Assembly: GCF_001428255.1 (NCBI RefSeq)
Contig: NZ_LMRW01000008.1
Coordinates: forward strand, 1,118-65,117
Source of the DNA: Agromyces sp. Soil535
GTDB lineage: Bacteria > Actinomycetota > Actinomycetes > Actinomycetales > Microbacteriaceae
DNA: 64,000 nt
Reading direction: 5' to 3'
A model generated the notes under the pieces. It saw only the letters and a program-made list of their open reading frames with translations, was not told the origin of the DNA and did not search any database. Positions within the stretch are counted from its first letter, which is position 1. Each line of letters begins with the position of its first letter. A program made the position numbers and the translations under genes. Shown here piece by piece: positions 7,516 through 15,519 of the stretch.

Positions 7516-9440
7516 CTGCGCCGCCGCGTGCCGAAGATCCCCTCGACGACGCTCGTCAGCACGTCGCGGGTGGCCTTCGAGCCGAGCACCTGCTCGAGCA
7601 CCGACCCGCCGCTCGACGAGCGCGACCGCGACGATGACGAGCGCGACGTGCTCGACGTGCGCTTCATGAGCCGGTCGTACTCGGCCTGCGCAGCCTTCTG
7701 CTCCTTCGCGCGCTGCTTCTCGATCGCCGCCTGCTGCTTGGCGAACTCGGCGTCGGCCCTGGCGTTCGCCTCCGCGTCCTCGGCGGCCATCGCGGAGGCC
7801 GCTGCGGCGTTCATCTTCGCGGTGAGGAGTTCGTGCGCCGACTCGCGGTCGATCGCCGTTCCGTACTTCGCCTGCAGCGGCGATGCCGCCACGGCGGCGT
7901 CGATCGCGGCATCCGCGCTCGGCGACATGGACGCCTGCGGCGCACGCAGCCGGGTCCAGGCGACGGGGCTGGGTGCGCCCTTCTCGTTCATGACGGTGAC
8001 GATCGCCTCGCCCGTGCCGAGGATGGTGAGCGTCTCCTCGAGGTCGTAGCCCGACGTGGGGTAGGTCGACACCGTCGCCCGAAGCGCCTTCGCGTCGTCG
8101 GGGGTGAACGCGCGCAGCTGGTGCTGCACGCGCGAACCGAGCTGCGCGAGCACGTCGGCCGGCACGTCCTTCGGCGTCTGCGTGACGAAGAAGATTCCGA
8201 TGCCCTTCGACCGGATGAGCCGCACCGTCTGCACGACCTGCTGCAGGAAGTCCTTCGACGCGTCGTTGAAGAGCAGGTGCGCCTCGTCGAAGAAGAACAC
8301 CAGCTTGGGCTTGTCGACGTCGCCCACCTCGGGGAGGTCGTTGAACAGGTCGGCGAGCAGCCACATGAGGAACGTCGAGTACAGCGCGGGCCGGTCGGCG
8401 ACACCCGGCACCTCGAGCAGGCTCACGATGCCACGACCGTCGGAAGCCACGCGCAGGAACTCGGCGGTGTCGATTTCGGGCTCGCCGAAGAACACGTCGG
8501 CGCCCGCCTCGGCGAACGCGACGAGCTCGCGCAGGATGACGCCGACGGTCGCCTTCGAGAGGCCACCGAGCCCCTCGAGCTCGGCCTTGCCGTCGTCGCT
8601 CACGAGGTACTGCAGCACGGCGCGCAGGTCGGCGAGGTCGACGAGTGCCATGCCGGCGTTCTCCGCGAAGTGGAACACGAGTCCGAGGCTCGACTCCTGC
8701 GTGTCGTTGAGGCCCAGCACCTTCGAGAGGAGCAGCGGACCGAACCCGGCGACCGTGGCCCTGATCGGCACGCCCTTGCCGATGCCGCCGAGGGAGAAGA
8801 ACTCGACCGGGAAGGATGCTGCGCTCCACGCCTGCCCGATGCCGTCGGTGCGCTTCAGCAGCTTCTCGTTGCCCTCGCCCGGCGTCGCGATGCCCGAGAG
8901 GTCGCCCTTGATATCGGCGGCGAACACTGCGACGCCGTTCGCCGCGAGCTGCTCGGCGAGCACCTGGAGCGTGCGCGTCTTGCCGGTCCCGGTGGCACCG
9001 GCGACGAGCCCGTGCCGGTTCGTCATCGCGAGCGGGATGCGCACCGGCACGTCGGGCATCGGATCGCCGTTCACGAGCGCGCCCATCTCGAGGGCGGCGC
9101 CGTCGAACGCGTAGCCGTCGCGGATCGCGGCGACCTGGTCGACGTCGAGCGGGCCGGCGGGTGCCTCCGCGGGTCGAGGAGCCGCCGGAGGCGGCGTCTC
9201 GAGACCCGCGTGCGCGAGGGTCGGGCTTCGAGACGCGTCCGGCTGCGCCGGCCGCTCCTCGACCCGCGAGGCGGCGGCCGAGGCATCCGCTGCCTGCTGC
9301 GCGTCGAGGGCGGCCTGCGCGAGCGCCGCGGCCTCCTCTGCCTTGCGGATGGCCTCCTGCGCCTGCACCTGCAGCGCCGTTGCTGCCTCGGCCGCAGCGG
9401 CGGCGGCCTCCTGAGCTTGCTTCACCGCGTCGTCGGCCAT
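7512..9440 (-). CDS. DUF853 HerA-like ATPase with repeat-derived linker
   Basis: A 642-residue protein of the DUF853 (helicase HerA-like C-terminal, FtsK/HerA superfamily) family. It begins with an Ala-rich coiled coil (about 1-50) and a proline-rich linker (about 55-95). The ATPase core follows, with Walker A GATGTGKT, Walker B LVFFFDEAHLLF and a sensor segment FFVTQTPKDVP. The C-terminus returns to an Ala/Gln/Lys-rich coiled coil and ends in a Ser/Arg-rich tail. These ATPases probably pump DNA or remodel nucleoprotein; their role is not established. The linker is encoded by a REP-like inverted repeat (9169-9267). The start is ATG at 9440. The downstream GNAT gene is translationally coupled. 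Confidence 0.88.
   Translation of the reverse strand: MADDAVKQAQEAAAAAAEAATALQVQAQEAIRKAEEAAALAQAALDAQQAADASAAASRVEERPAQPDASRSPTLAHAGLETPPPAAPRPAEAPAGPLDVDQVAAIRDGYAFDGAALEMGALVNGDPMPDVPVRIPLAMTNRHGLVAGATGTGKTRTLQVLAEQLAANGVAVFAADIKGDLSGIATPGEGNEKLLKRTDGIGQAWSAASFPVEFFSLGGIGKGVPIRATVAGFGPLLLSKVLGLNDTQESSLGLVFHFAENAGMALVDLADLRAVLQYLVSDDGKAELEGLGGLSKATVGVILRELVAFAEAGADVFFGEPEIDTAEFLRVASDGRGIVSLLEVPGVADRPALYSTFLMWLLADLFNDLPEVGDVDKPKLVFFFDEAHLLFNDASKDFLQQVVQTVRLIRSKGIGIFFVTQTPKDVPADVLAQLGSRVQHQLRAFTPDDAKALRATVSTYPTSGYDLEETLTILGTGEAIVTVMNEKGAPSPVAWTRLRAPQASMSPSADAAIDAAVAASPLQAKYGTAIDRESAHELLTAKMNAAAASAMAAEDAEANARADAEFAKQQAAIEKQRAKEQKAAQAEYDRLMKRTSSTSRSSSSRSRSSSGGSVLEQVLGSKATRDVLTSVVEGIFGTRRRR
9169..9267. 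repeat. REP-like inverted repeat inside the DUF853 gene
   Basis: Perfect 14-bp terminal inverted repeats (GCGGGTCGAGGAGC at 9169-9182, GCTCCTCGACCCGC at 9254-9267) enclose two divergent half-units, each with a CTCGAGAC/TTCGAGAC core. The pattern matches the intergenic palindromic repeats common in Microbacteriaceae. Here it is read in frame and encodes the linker between the coiled coil and ATPase core. Confidence 0.7.
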
Positions 9441-9508
9441 GAGCACGATCCTAGCGACGGGGCCGCCGCCCCTCGCGTGTCGCGGAGGGGCGTGCGGACG
9501 CCGATCGG

Positions 9509-10006
9509 CTACGGCTTGATCCGGACCGTCGGCCGGAATTTCGGCTCGGGTGGCGGCACTCCGAGCCGTCGCAGGCGAATGGCCGAGTTCAGGTAGAGGA
9601 AGGCGATCAAGCCGTACTCGACGAGGACGGCGATCCCGAGGATGTCGCCGTCCGCACCCGTCGGCCCCACGGGCCACGCACCGATCGCGAGGAGGACAAG
9701 CCTGGTCGCCGAACCGACCGAGAGCACCAGGAAGAGGATGCCGAGCCTCCAGCTCAGCTTCGGGCGCGCGGTCATCCGCCACCACGTCCGCGCCGGCTCG
9801 ATCGGCTCGCCCCGGCCGCGGAAGACGCGTGCGCCGAGCAGGATCGCCACCAGATCGACGCAGAACGAGACAAGTGCGATGGTGGCCTCCGCTGTCCCCA
9901 GCGCGCGCAGCATCGTCGCGATGGCGAGCCCGACCAGGTAGGCGCCGACGACGTACGCGAGCTTCAGCTCCCAACGGACGATCCGGATGTCGAGAATGCG
10001 ACGCAT
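9509..10006 (-). CDS. Four-helix integral membrane protein, unknown
   Basis: A 165-residue protein with four hydrophobic segments (about 18-38, 44-62, 88-108, 125-145) and basic cytoplasmic ends, resembling small actinobacterial DUF-type membrane proteins. The ATG at 10006 is chosen because AGGACAG sits just upstream; an in-frame GTG 33 nt earlier lacks such a site. There are no catalytic motifs. It stands alone between the DUF853 ATPase and the divergent secreted-protein gene. Confidence 0.7.
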   Translation of the reverse strand: MRRILDIRIVRWELKLAYVVGAYLVGLAIATMLRALGTAEATIALVSFCVDLVAILLGARVFRGRGEPIEPARTWWRMTARPKLSWRLGILFLVLSVGSATRLVLLAIGAWPVGPTGADGDILGIAVLVEYGLIAFLYLNSAIRLRRLGVPPPEPKFRPTVRIKP

Positions 10007-10112
10007 CCCTGTCCTTTCGCTCGTGCACGGTGGCACCACGCTATCCCGCGACCCGGCTGCGGGCCGGTATCGATCCGATCACGCCGGATGCCTGCATTCT
10101 GAACTTGAGAGA

Positions 10113-10132
10113 TATTCTGATATATTAGAATA
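10113..10132. promoter_or_regulatory. 20-bp AT-rich palindrome, probable GntR operator 1
   Basis: TATTCTGATATATTAGAATA is a near-perfect palindrome (one mismatched pair) in otherwise GC-rich DNA, 44 nt before the secreted-protein ATG. It overlaps a plausible promoter (TTGAGA at 10105-10110, TAGAAT at 10126-10131). A 19-bp match (14 identical) lies directly before the GntR gene at 10582-10600, so the GntR protein is the obvious candidate ligand. Confidence 0.65.
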
Positions 10133-10175
10133 CCGATCGACGAGAGGTCGGTCATCCGAGAGAAGAGGAACTGCA

Positions 10176-10493
10176 ATGAACATCCGCACCGGACGTTGGA
10201 TCATCGGCGGGCTCGCGGGCGCGGTCGCCGGACTCGTCGTGGCGAGCCCCGCGCTCGCCGCCCCGTCGAACACCATCGCGACCTTCACGAGGGACGCCTC
10301 CAGCTACACCTCGCCCACGGCTGTGTCGACCGCCATCGACGACTTCGAGGCCGGCGACCAGATCGAGGCCATCTGCTTCGTCAACGCCGTCTACGACGGT
10401 GGCTCCGACGTGTGGCTCCGGATCGCGAACGCGAACGGTGGGGGCTGGGTGTCGCGTGCGGTCCTCGATGTGGCTCCACTCGCCCCCTGCTGA
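10176..10493 (+). CDS. Small secreted SH3-like protein
   Basis: A 105-residue precursor with a classical Sec signal peptide (RTGRWIIGGLAGAVAGLVVA, cleavage after ALA near residue 29). The roughly 75-residue mature part has the pattern DVWLRIANANGGGWVSRAVL, which looks like a bacterial SH3 (SH3b) fold, often a cell-wall-binding module. Two cysteines (CF and the C-terminal C) could form a disulfide. AGAGGAA lies 5 nt before the ATG. The gene has its own AT-rich promoter/operator at 10113-10132 and a strong terminator at 10522-10568. Confidence 0.8.
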   Translation: MNIRTGRWIIGGLAGAVAGLVVASPALAAPSNTIATFTRDASSYTSPTAVSTAIDDFEAGDQIEAICFVNAVYDGGSDVWLRIANANGGGWVSRAVLDVAPLAPC

Positions 10494-10521
10494 TCGACGC
10501 AGCTCCGCCGTCGCGGTCGAG

Positions 10522-10568
10522 AAGGCCTCCGGATCAAGTGGTGCCCGACACCACGGATCGGAGGCCTT
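10522..10568 (+). terminator. Long composite hairpin terminator
   Basis: AAGGCCTCC-G-GATC (10522-10535) pairs with GATC-GGAGGCCTT (10556-10568) with one bulge, and an inner GTGGTG/CACCAC stem with a CCCGA loop closes the top. It follows the secreted-protein stop by 28 nt and ends 14 nt before the operator-like site of the next gene, so it separates the two transcription units. Confidence 0.8.
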
Positions 10569-10581
10569 CCACCTTTCCTGG

Positions 10582-10600
10582 ATTCCGGTATATTACAGTT
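10582..10600 (+). promoter_or_regulatory. GntR operator 2 / -10 region of the GntR gene
   Basis: ATTCCGGTATATTACAGTT matches the 10114-10132 palindrome half at 14 of 19 positions. TATATT (10589-10594) sits 7 nt before the ATG at 10602, so it can serve as the -10 box of a leaderless transcript, with the regulator's own site overlapping it. Confidence 0.55.
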
Positions 10601-10601
10601 C

Positions 10602-11333
10602 ATGGAACCAGGATCGCGGTCAGGGCTCGGCAGCACGATGTCCGTGAGCGCGTCACGCCTCACGGTCGGCGACTCCGTCTACCAGGAGCTGCTCAACGCC
10701 ATCTACGACGGCCGACTCGAGCCTGGCCAACGGCTCAACGACATCGCCCTGGCGGAGGATCTGGGCATCTCGCGTACCCCGGTCCGCGAGGCGATCCAGA
10801 AGCTGCGCGCGATCGGGGTGGTGGAGTCCGAGCCGAACCGGTTCACGCGGGTGGCCGTCGTGTCGCCCGAGCAGGTGCGCCAGCACCTGATCGTGTGGGT
10901 CGCCCTGATGCACGCGCTGATCGACGAGGTCGCCGAGACGGTGCCGAAGAGCGTGCTCCGCAAGATGGAGACCCAGCACCGGCGTTTCCTTCGCGACCTC
11001 GACGAGCTCATGGGAATGGGTTCGGGCGATGAGAGGCTCGCCGAGCGCATCGCGTTGTCGCGTGAGATCGCCACCGCGACCTTCGACTTCTTCACGTCCC
11101 TCGCCGGGCTGAGTGCGAACCCAGCGCTTCGCGGAGCACTGGAGACCGCGCAGCACGTCGTTCGGCTCGGGAGCCTCTCGCTCCCCGACTGGGTGGACGT
11201 CGGTGGGCTCGGCCGGGTGCAGGCCGGCCTGCTCGAGGCGTTGAAGGCCGGGGACCCCGAGGCGTCGCACGCCGCGATCGCGATGTTGCGCGAACTTGCG
11301 GTCCCGGTCGCGACCGCGGCTCGGGATCGCTGA
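10602..11333 (+). CDS. GntR/FadR-type transcriptional regulator
   Basis: A 243-residue repressor-type protein. The N-terminal winged helix (about 22-85) has the GntR signature YDGRLEPGQRLND...ISRTPVREAIQKL. The C-terminal all-helical part (about 95-235) fits an FCD ligand domain, though the usual metal-binding histidines are sparse, so the effector is uncertain. The ATG at 10602 is probably leaderless; an alternative ATG at 10638 removes 12 residues. Sites matching each other lie before this gene and the secreted-protein gene, suggesting autoregulation plus control of that neighbour. Confidence 0.88.
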   Translation: MEPGSRSGLGSTMSVSASRLTVGDSVYQELLNAIYDGRLEPGQRLNDIALAEDLGISRTPVREAIQKLRAIGVVESEPNRFTRVAVVSPEQVRQHLIVWVALMHALIDEVAETVPKSVLRKMETQHRRFLRDLDELMGMGSGDERLAERIALSREIATATFDFFTSLAGLSANPALRGALETAQHVVRLGSLSLPDWVDVGGLGRVQAGLLEALKAGDPEASHAAIAMLRELAVPVATAARDR

Positions 11334-11365
11334 CTCGCGGGTCGTGATCGCGGCATCCGCTCGGC

Positions 11366-11821
11366 TCAGGCACTGACCGGGATGGCCTCCCCTGTCTCGA
11401 CCCACGACTTCAGGCTCGACAGCACCATCGGCCAGGTCTCGGCCGTCTCGGCCTGGGACGGATGCCCCTCGCTCCACCCGTCGTTCGTGAACGTCAGCTT
11501 GGTGAGCCCTGCGCCCGCCTGCTCGAGGCGCCAGGTCATGCGGCTCATGAGCTCGGCGTGGTTCTCGCGATAGACCGGTCCGGGATGCTCGGTGAGCTGG
11601 AGCACGGCGCCCGGCTCGGCCTGCAGCACGTCGCCGTAGACGTGCACGGTCTCGTCGCCTGCCTCACCCGGCCCGATGTACTCGTAGTGGCCGCCCGGCA
11701 CGAGGTCGCCGCGCAGCACCGAGCCGAACATCACGGCGCGGTTCCCCTCGTCGCCCGTGATCGCGTCCCACACCGTCATCGGGTCGGCCGCGATGTAGAC
11801 GGTCATCTCGAAGTCCTGCAC
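11366..11821 (-). CDS. SRPBCC (AHSA1-like) domain protein
   Basis: A 151-residue helix-grip protein of the Activator of Hsp90 ATPase 1-like/START superfamily (VYIAADPMTVWDAITGD at the start, MTWRLEQAGAGLTKLTFTNDGW in the middle, a C-terminal helix with SSLKSWVETGE). Such proteins bind hydrophobic ligands; the ligand here is unknown. The start is GTG 11821, set by a perfect AAGGAGG 5-6 nt upstream. It is divergent from the AraC-type regulator at 11937 with a 115-bp shared promoter region, so that regulator may control it. Confidence 0.85.
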   Translation of the reverse strand: MQDFEMTVYIAADPMTVWDAITGDEGNRAVMFGSVLRGDLVPGGHYEYIGPGEAGDETVHVYGDVLQAEPGAVLQLTEHPGPVYRENHAELMSRMTWRLEQAGAGLTKLTFTNDGWSEGHPSQAETAETWPMVLSSLKSWVETGEAIPVSA

Positions 11822-11936
11822 GATTCCTCCTTCATTGGATACCTCCGACCTCCATCGGATGCCTCCGACGCTACGCACGCGGCATCCGCCGATCTTGTCG
11901 AAACGCGACATCGGTGGTGCCCGGAATACTGGGGCC

Positions 11937-12869
11937 ATGCGAGCCGGTGACGACTACTGGCGCTCCCGCGCGGGCGCCGCCGCGGTGAAGGGCGTGCTCG
12001 CCCCGTCGCCCGGCGAGCCCGGCGTCGCCCCGCTGCCGTCGCATGCCGACGCGCAGGTCGACGCCCAGAGCCCGGTGCGGCTCGCGCGTCACGCAGTGAG
12101 CGACGACGTCGCCGACCTCGTGCGGCACGTGTGGGTGCCGCGCTGGCGCCTGCCGCCGGGCCTCGTCGTCGAGCAGGGCGTGCTCGAGTACCCGTCGGCG
12201 AACCTCGTGATCGAGGCGGATGCCGCGGCGCTGTACGGCCCAGAGCTCGGCCGCGGCCACCAGCGCCTCGAGGGCGAGGGCTGGGCGTTCGGCGCGCTCC
12301 TGCAACCCGGCGTCGCGCGCCTGCTCGTCGACGGGCCGATGCGGGCGCTCATCGGCGGGTCGGTGCCGCTCGGGCGGCTCCGGGTCACGGATGCCGCGGG
12401 CCTCGCGCGCGACGTGCGCACGGCCGTCGCGGCGGGCGACGACGCGGCGGGGCTCGACCGCTTCGAGTCGTGGCTCCTTTCCCAGCGCCTCGTGGTCGAC
12501 GACGAAGCCCGCCTCGTGCGACACGTGGTCGAGCTCGCCGAGGAGGACCGCTCCATCCTCCGCGCCGAGGATCTCGCCCGCGCGAGCGGCCTCGGCCTGC
12601 GCACCCTGCAACGGCTCGTGCGCGAGCAGCTGGGACTCACCCCGAAGTGGCTCATACGCCGATACCGCATGCAGGAGGCCGCCGCCGCCCTCGCGAGCCC
12701 GACCTCTCCGTCGCTGGCAGACCTCGCCGCGGAGCTCGGATTCGCCGACCAGGCGCACCTGACCCGCGAGTTCCGGGCGGTGATCGGCGAGACGCCCCGG
12801 CGCTATGCGCTGGCGGCCGGGGCGGCCGCGGCATCCGTCAACGGATCGAGTGCGTCGACCCGGCGATGA
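11937..12869 (+). CDS. AraC-family transcriptional regulator
   Basis: A 310-residue regulator. The N-terminal region (about 30-150) resembles the DUF6597-type sensor of actinobacterial AraC proteins (VLEYPSANLVIEADAAALYGP). The C-terminal DNA-binding region (about 190-285) has two helix-turn-helix motifs, LRAEDLARASGLGLRTLQRL and LADLAAELGFADQAHLTREF, ending in GETPRRYAL. The ATG at 11937 is preferred over the open frame to 11835, which would run into the divergent promoter region. Likely targets are itself and the divergent SRPBCC gene. Confidence 0.85.
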   Translation: MRAGDDYWRSRAGAAAVKGVLAPSPGEPGVAPLPSHADAQVDAQSPVRLARHAVSDDVADLVRHVWVPRWRLPPGLVVEQGVLEYPSANLVIEADAAALYGPELGRGHQRLEGEGWAFGALLQPGVARLLVDGPMRALIGGSVPLGRLRVTDAAGLARDVRTAVAAGDDAAGLDRFESWLLSQRLVVDDEARLVRHVVELAEEDRSILRAEDLARASGLGLRTLQRLVREQLGLTPKWLIRRYRMQEAAAALASPTSPSLADLAAELGFADQAHLTREFRAVIGETPRRYALAAGAAAASVNGSSASTRR

Positions 12870-12925
12870 GCGCCACGCCCGCCCGGGGGTTCCGGTCGCG
12901 CGGCGCTCGCACCTAGGGTGAAGGC

Positions 12926-14161
12926 GTGAGTCCCGCCAAGGACAGCGCCGAACTCCTCGAGATCGACGGTCGCGAGGTGCGCGTCAGCAACCCCGACAAG
13001 GTCGTGTTCCCCGAGCCCGGCCTCACCAAGCTCGACCTCGTGCGGTACTACCTGAGCGTCGCCGATGGGGCGCTTCGTGGCGTCGAGGGGCGTCCGATGG
13101 TGCTGAAGCGGTTCGTGAAGGGCATCTCGCAGGAGGCGTTCTTCCAGAAGCGCGCGCCCGAGAAGCGACCCGAGTGGATCGACACGGCCACGCTGCACTA
13201 TGCGTCGGGCAACTCGGCCGAAGAGGTCGTGGTTCGGGATGCCGCGGCGCTCGCGTGGGTGGTGAACCTCGGCTGCATCGACCTCAACCCGCATCCGGTG
13301 CGCGCGGAGGACCTCGATCATCCCGATGAGCTCCGCGTCGACCTCGACCCCATGCCGGGCGTCGACTGGGGCCAGATCGTCGACGTGGCGATGGTGGTGC
13401 GCGAGGTGCTCGCCGACCACGGGCTCGTCGGCTGGCCCAAGACCTCGGGATCGCGCGGCATGCACATCTACGCCCGCATCGCGCCGCGCTGGACGTTCCG
13501 CGACGTGCGACTCGCCGCCGAGACCCTCGCGCGGGAGGTCGAGCTGCGCGCGCCCGGCCTCGCGACGGCGCGGTGGTGGAAGGAGGAGCGCGGCGAGAGC
13601 GTGTTCGTCGACTTCAACCAGAACGCCAAGGATCGCACGGTCGCGTCGGCGTATTCGATCCGCCCGCTGCCCGATGCGCGGGTCTCGACCCCGCTGGACT
13701 GGGACGAGGTGCGGGGCAGCCACCCCGAACGGTTCACCGTGCCGACGGTGCTGCAGCGGTTCGCGGAACGCGGCGATCCGGCGGCGGGCATCGACGACAC
13801 GGTCGGCGGCCTCGACGGGCTGCTGCGGCTCGCCGAGGAGCTGGGTCCCGCGGAGAAGCCGCCGAAGTCGTCCGACGGCTCGGGGCGGCGGCAGTCGACG
13901 ATGCCTCTCATCGAGGTCGCACGCACGAAGACGAAGCCCGAAGCCCTCGAGGCGCTCGAGCGGTGGAAGGCGAAGCATCCCGACGTGGTGCCGCTGCTGC
14001 AGCCCGCCGACGTGCTCGTGGACGGCATGCGCGGGTCGAGCTCGCTCTGGTACCGGATCCGCGTGAACCTCCAGCACGTGCCCGAAGCCCAGCGCCCGGC
14101 GCAGGCGGCCCTCGAGGCCGACTACGACCCGTGGGCGGGCAAGGAGTGGAATCGCCCGTGA
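12926..14161 (+). CDS. LigD-type DNA polymerase/primase domain protein
   Basis: A 411-residue stand-alone relative of the LigD polymerase domain (archaeo-eukaryotic primase fold) used in Ku-dependent non-homologous end joining. The metal motif RVDLDPMPG (near 137-145), the SGSRGMHIYARI motif (near 175-186) and VFVDFNQNAKDRTVASAYS (near 230-248) are all present. No ligase or phosphoesterase domain is fused, and no ku gene lies in this window. The start is GTG; TAGGGT 6 nt before it suggests a leaderless transcript. The downstream kinase gene overlaps by 4 nt. Confidence 0.9.
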   Translation: MSPAKDSAELLEIDGREVRVSNPDKVVFPEPGLTKLDLVRYYLSVADGALRGVEGRPMVLKRFVKGISQEAFFQKRAPEKRPEWIDTATLHYASGNSAEEVVVRDAAALAWVVNLGCIDLNPHPVRAEDLDHPDELRVDLDPMPGVDWGQIVDVAMVVREVLADHGLVGWPKTSGSRGMHIYARIAPRWTFRDVRLAAETLAREVELRAPGLATARWWKEERGESVFVDFNQNAKDRTVASAYSIRPLPDARVSTPLDWDEVRGSHPERFTVPTVLQRFAERGDPAAGIDDTVGGLDGLLRLAEELGPAEKPPKSSDGSGRRQSTMPLIEVARTKTKPEALEALERWKAKHPDVVPLLQPADVLVDGMRGSSSLWYRIRVNLQHVPEAQRPAQAALEADYDPWAGKEWNRP

Positions 14162-15012
14162 GCGACCTCGGCCCCGTGGACCCCGGCCACGCCGGGGAGG
14201 CCGCCTGGTTGCGACGGTGGCGACTGCACCCCGACGGCGACGTCATGACGACCGCGTCGAGCACGCTCATGCCCGTGCGGACGATCGAGGGCGAACCGGC
14301 GATGCTGAAGCTCGCGCACACCGAGGAGGAGATCCGCGGCGCTCACGTCCTCGACGCCCTCGCCGGGCACGGCGCGGCACGCGTGCTCCAGCGGAGGGGC
14401 GAGGCGGTGCTCCTCGAGCGGGCGACCGGGCAGCGGGACCTCGTGCGCCTGGTCGAGAACGGCCGCGACAGCGAGGCCACTCGCATCATCTGCGACACCG
14501 CTGTGCGCATCCACGCGGCATCCGACGACGTGCTCGGCGCCGATCACCCGCCGGAGCTCCTCGACCTGCCCACCTGGTTCCGGCACCTGTTCGAACATGC
14601 CGACCGGCTCGGTCCGCTGCACCGTCGCGGCGCCGATCTGGCCGCCGCGCTCCTCGACGACGCGCGCAGCCCGGTCGTGCTGCACGGCGACCTCCACCAC
14701 GGGAACGTGCTCGACTTCGGCGAGCGCGGCTGGCTCGCGATCGACCCCAAGGGGCTCATCGGCGAGGCCGCGTTCGACTACTGCAACCTGCTGTGCAACC
14801 CCTCGCACGACCGCGCGCTCGCGCCGGGCCGCCTCGAGCGGCAGCTCAGCGTGGTGGCGGCGTCGACCGGCGTGGAGCCCACCCGCCTCACGCACTGGCT
14901 CCTGGCGTGGTGCGCCCTCTCGTCGACGTGGTTCACCCTGGACGACGATCCGCGGCTCGCGGACTCCGCGGCGGCGATCGGCGAGCTCGCGCTGGAGCTG
15001 CTTCCGGCCTGA
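14158..15012 (+). CDS. APH(6)/StrB-like aminoglycoside phosphotransferase
   Basis: A 284-residue kinase of the aminoglycoside/hydroxyurea kinase family (PF04655; StrB-type). The catalytic loop HGDLHHGNVLDFG, directly followed by GWLAIDPKGLIGE and FDYCNLLCNP, closely follows the StrB pattern. Family members phosphorylate streptomycin at the 6-hydroxyl, but chromosomal actinobacterial homologs often have unknown substrates, so resistance is not established. GTG start with GTGA overlap to the polymerase gene. It is convergent with the nitroreductase. Confidence 0.85.
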   Translation: MSDLGPVDPGHAGEAAWLRRWRLHPDGDVMTTASSTLMPVRTIEGEPAMLKLAHTEEEIRGAHVLDALAGHGAARVLQRRGEAVLLERATGQRDLVRLVENGRDSEATRIICDTAVRIHAASDDVLGADHPPELLDLPTWFRHLFEHADRLGPLHRRGADLAAALLDDARSPVVLHGDLHHGNVLDFGERGWLAIDPKGLIGEAAFDYCNLLCNPSHDRALAPGRLERQLSVVAASTGVEPTRLTHWLLAWCALSSTWFTLDDDPRLADSAAAIGELALELLPA

Positions 15013-15022
15013 CGGCCGGGCG

Positions 15023-15514
15023 TCATGGCGTAGCGCGATCGACCCGGAATACCGGGTAGTCCCCCGCCACCCGCTCGAAGTCCCGCAGCGGCGAGTTCCA
15101 GTGCACCTTCATGTGCGGACGCGCCCCGAGCGCGATGAGCAGGTAGCGGCGCAGGATGGGCGGGCGCTCCGGGACCGGGACCTCCGACAGCACGACCTCC
15201 TCACGCCGGCGGCGGATGATCGCCGCACGCCCGTCGGCCGCGTGGACGTTGCGCACCCAGCCCACGTCGGGACCGAGCATCGACACCACGTACCGGATGC
15301 CGCGGCGCCGCACCATCACGAGCGGCACGCGCCGCGTCGCCCCGCTCGTGCGCCCCCTCGTCTCGAGCACGATCGCGAACGGCGCGAGCCCGCGCTCGAT
15401 GACACGCATGAATCGGCGCTGGATGCCGAGCGCCTCCTCGGTCGGTCGCCCGCCGGGGTAGCGCGAACGGGCTCGCTCGGAGAAGTCCACGTTGCCGATT
15501 CTGGCACGCCGCAC
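15023..15514 (-). CDS. Deazaflavin (F420)-dependent nitroreductase-family protein
   Basis: A 163-residue split-beta-barrel protein of the DDN/PF04075 family (LETRGRTSGATRRVPLVMVRRRGIRYVVSM; WVRNVHAADGRAAI), which uses F420 or flavin and reduces quinones, nitro compounds or unknown substrates. The GTG at 15514 lies 5 bp beyond the preceding racemase stop (15520); a second in-frame GTG at 15490 (VDFSERARS) is also possible and neither has a strong ribosome site. It is probably co-transcribed with the three genes to its right. Confidence 0.8.
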   Translation of the reverse strand: MRRARIGNVDFSERARSRYPGGRPTEEALGIQRRFMRVIERGLAPFAIVLETRGRTSGATRRVPLVMVRRRGIRYVVSMLGPDVGWVRNVHAADGRAAIIRRRREEVVLSEVPVPERPPILRRYLLIALGARPHMKVHWNSPLRDFERVAGDYPVFRVDRATP

Positions 15515-15519
15515 AGGCG

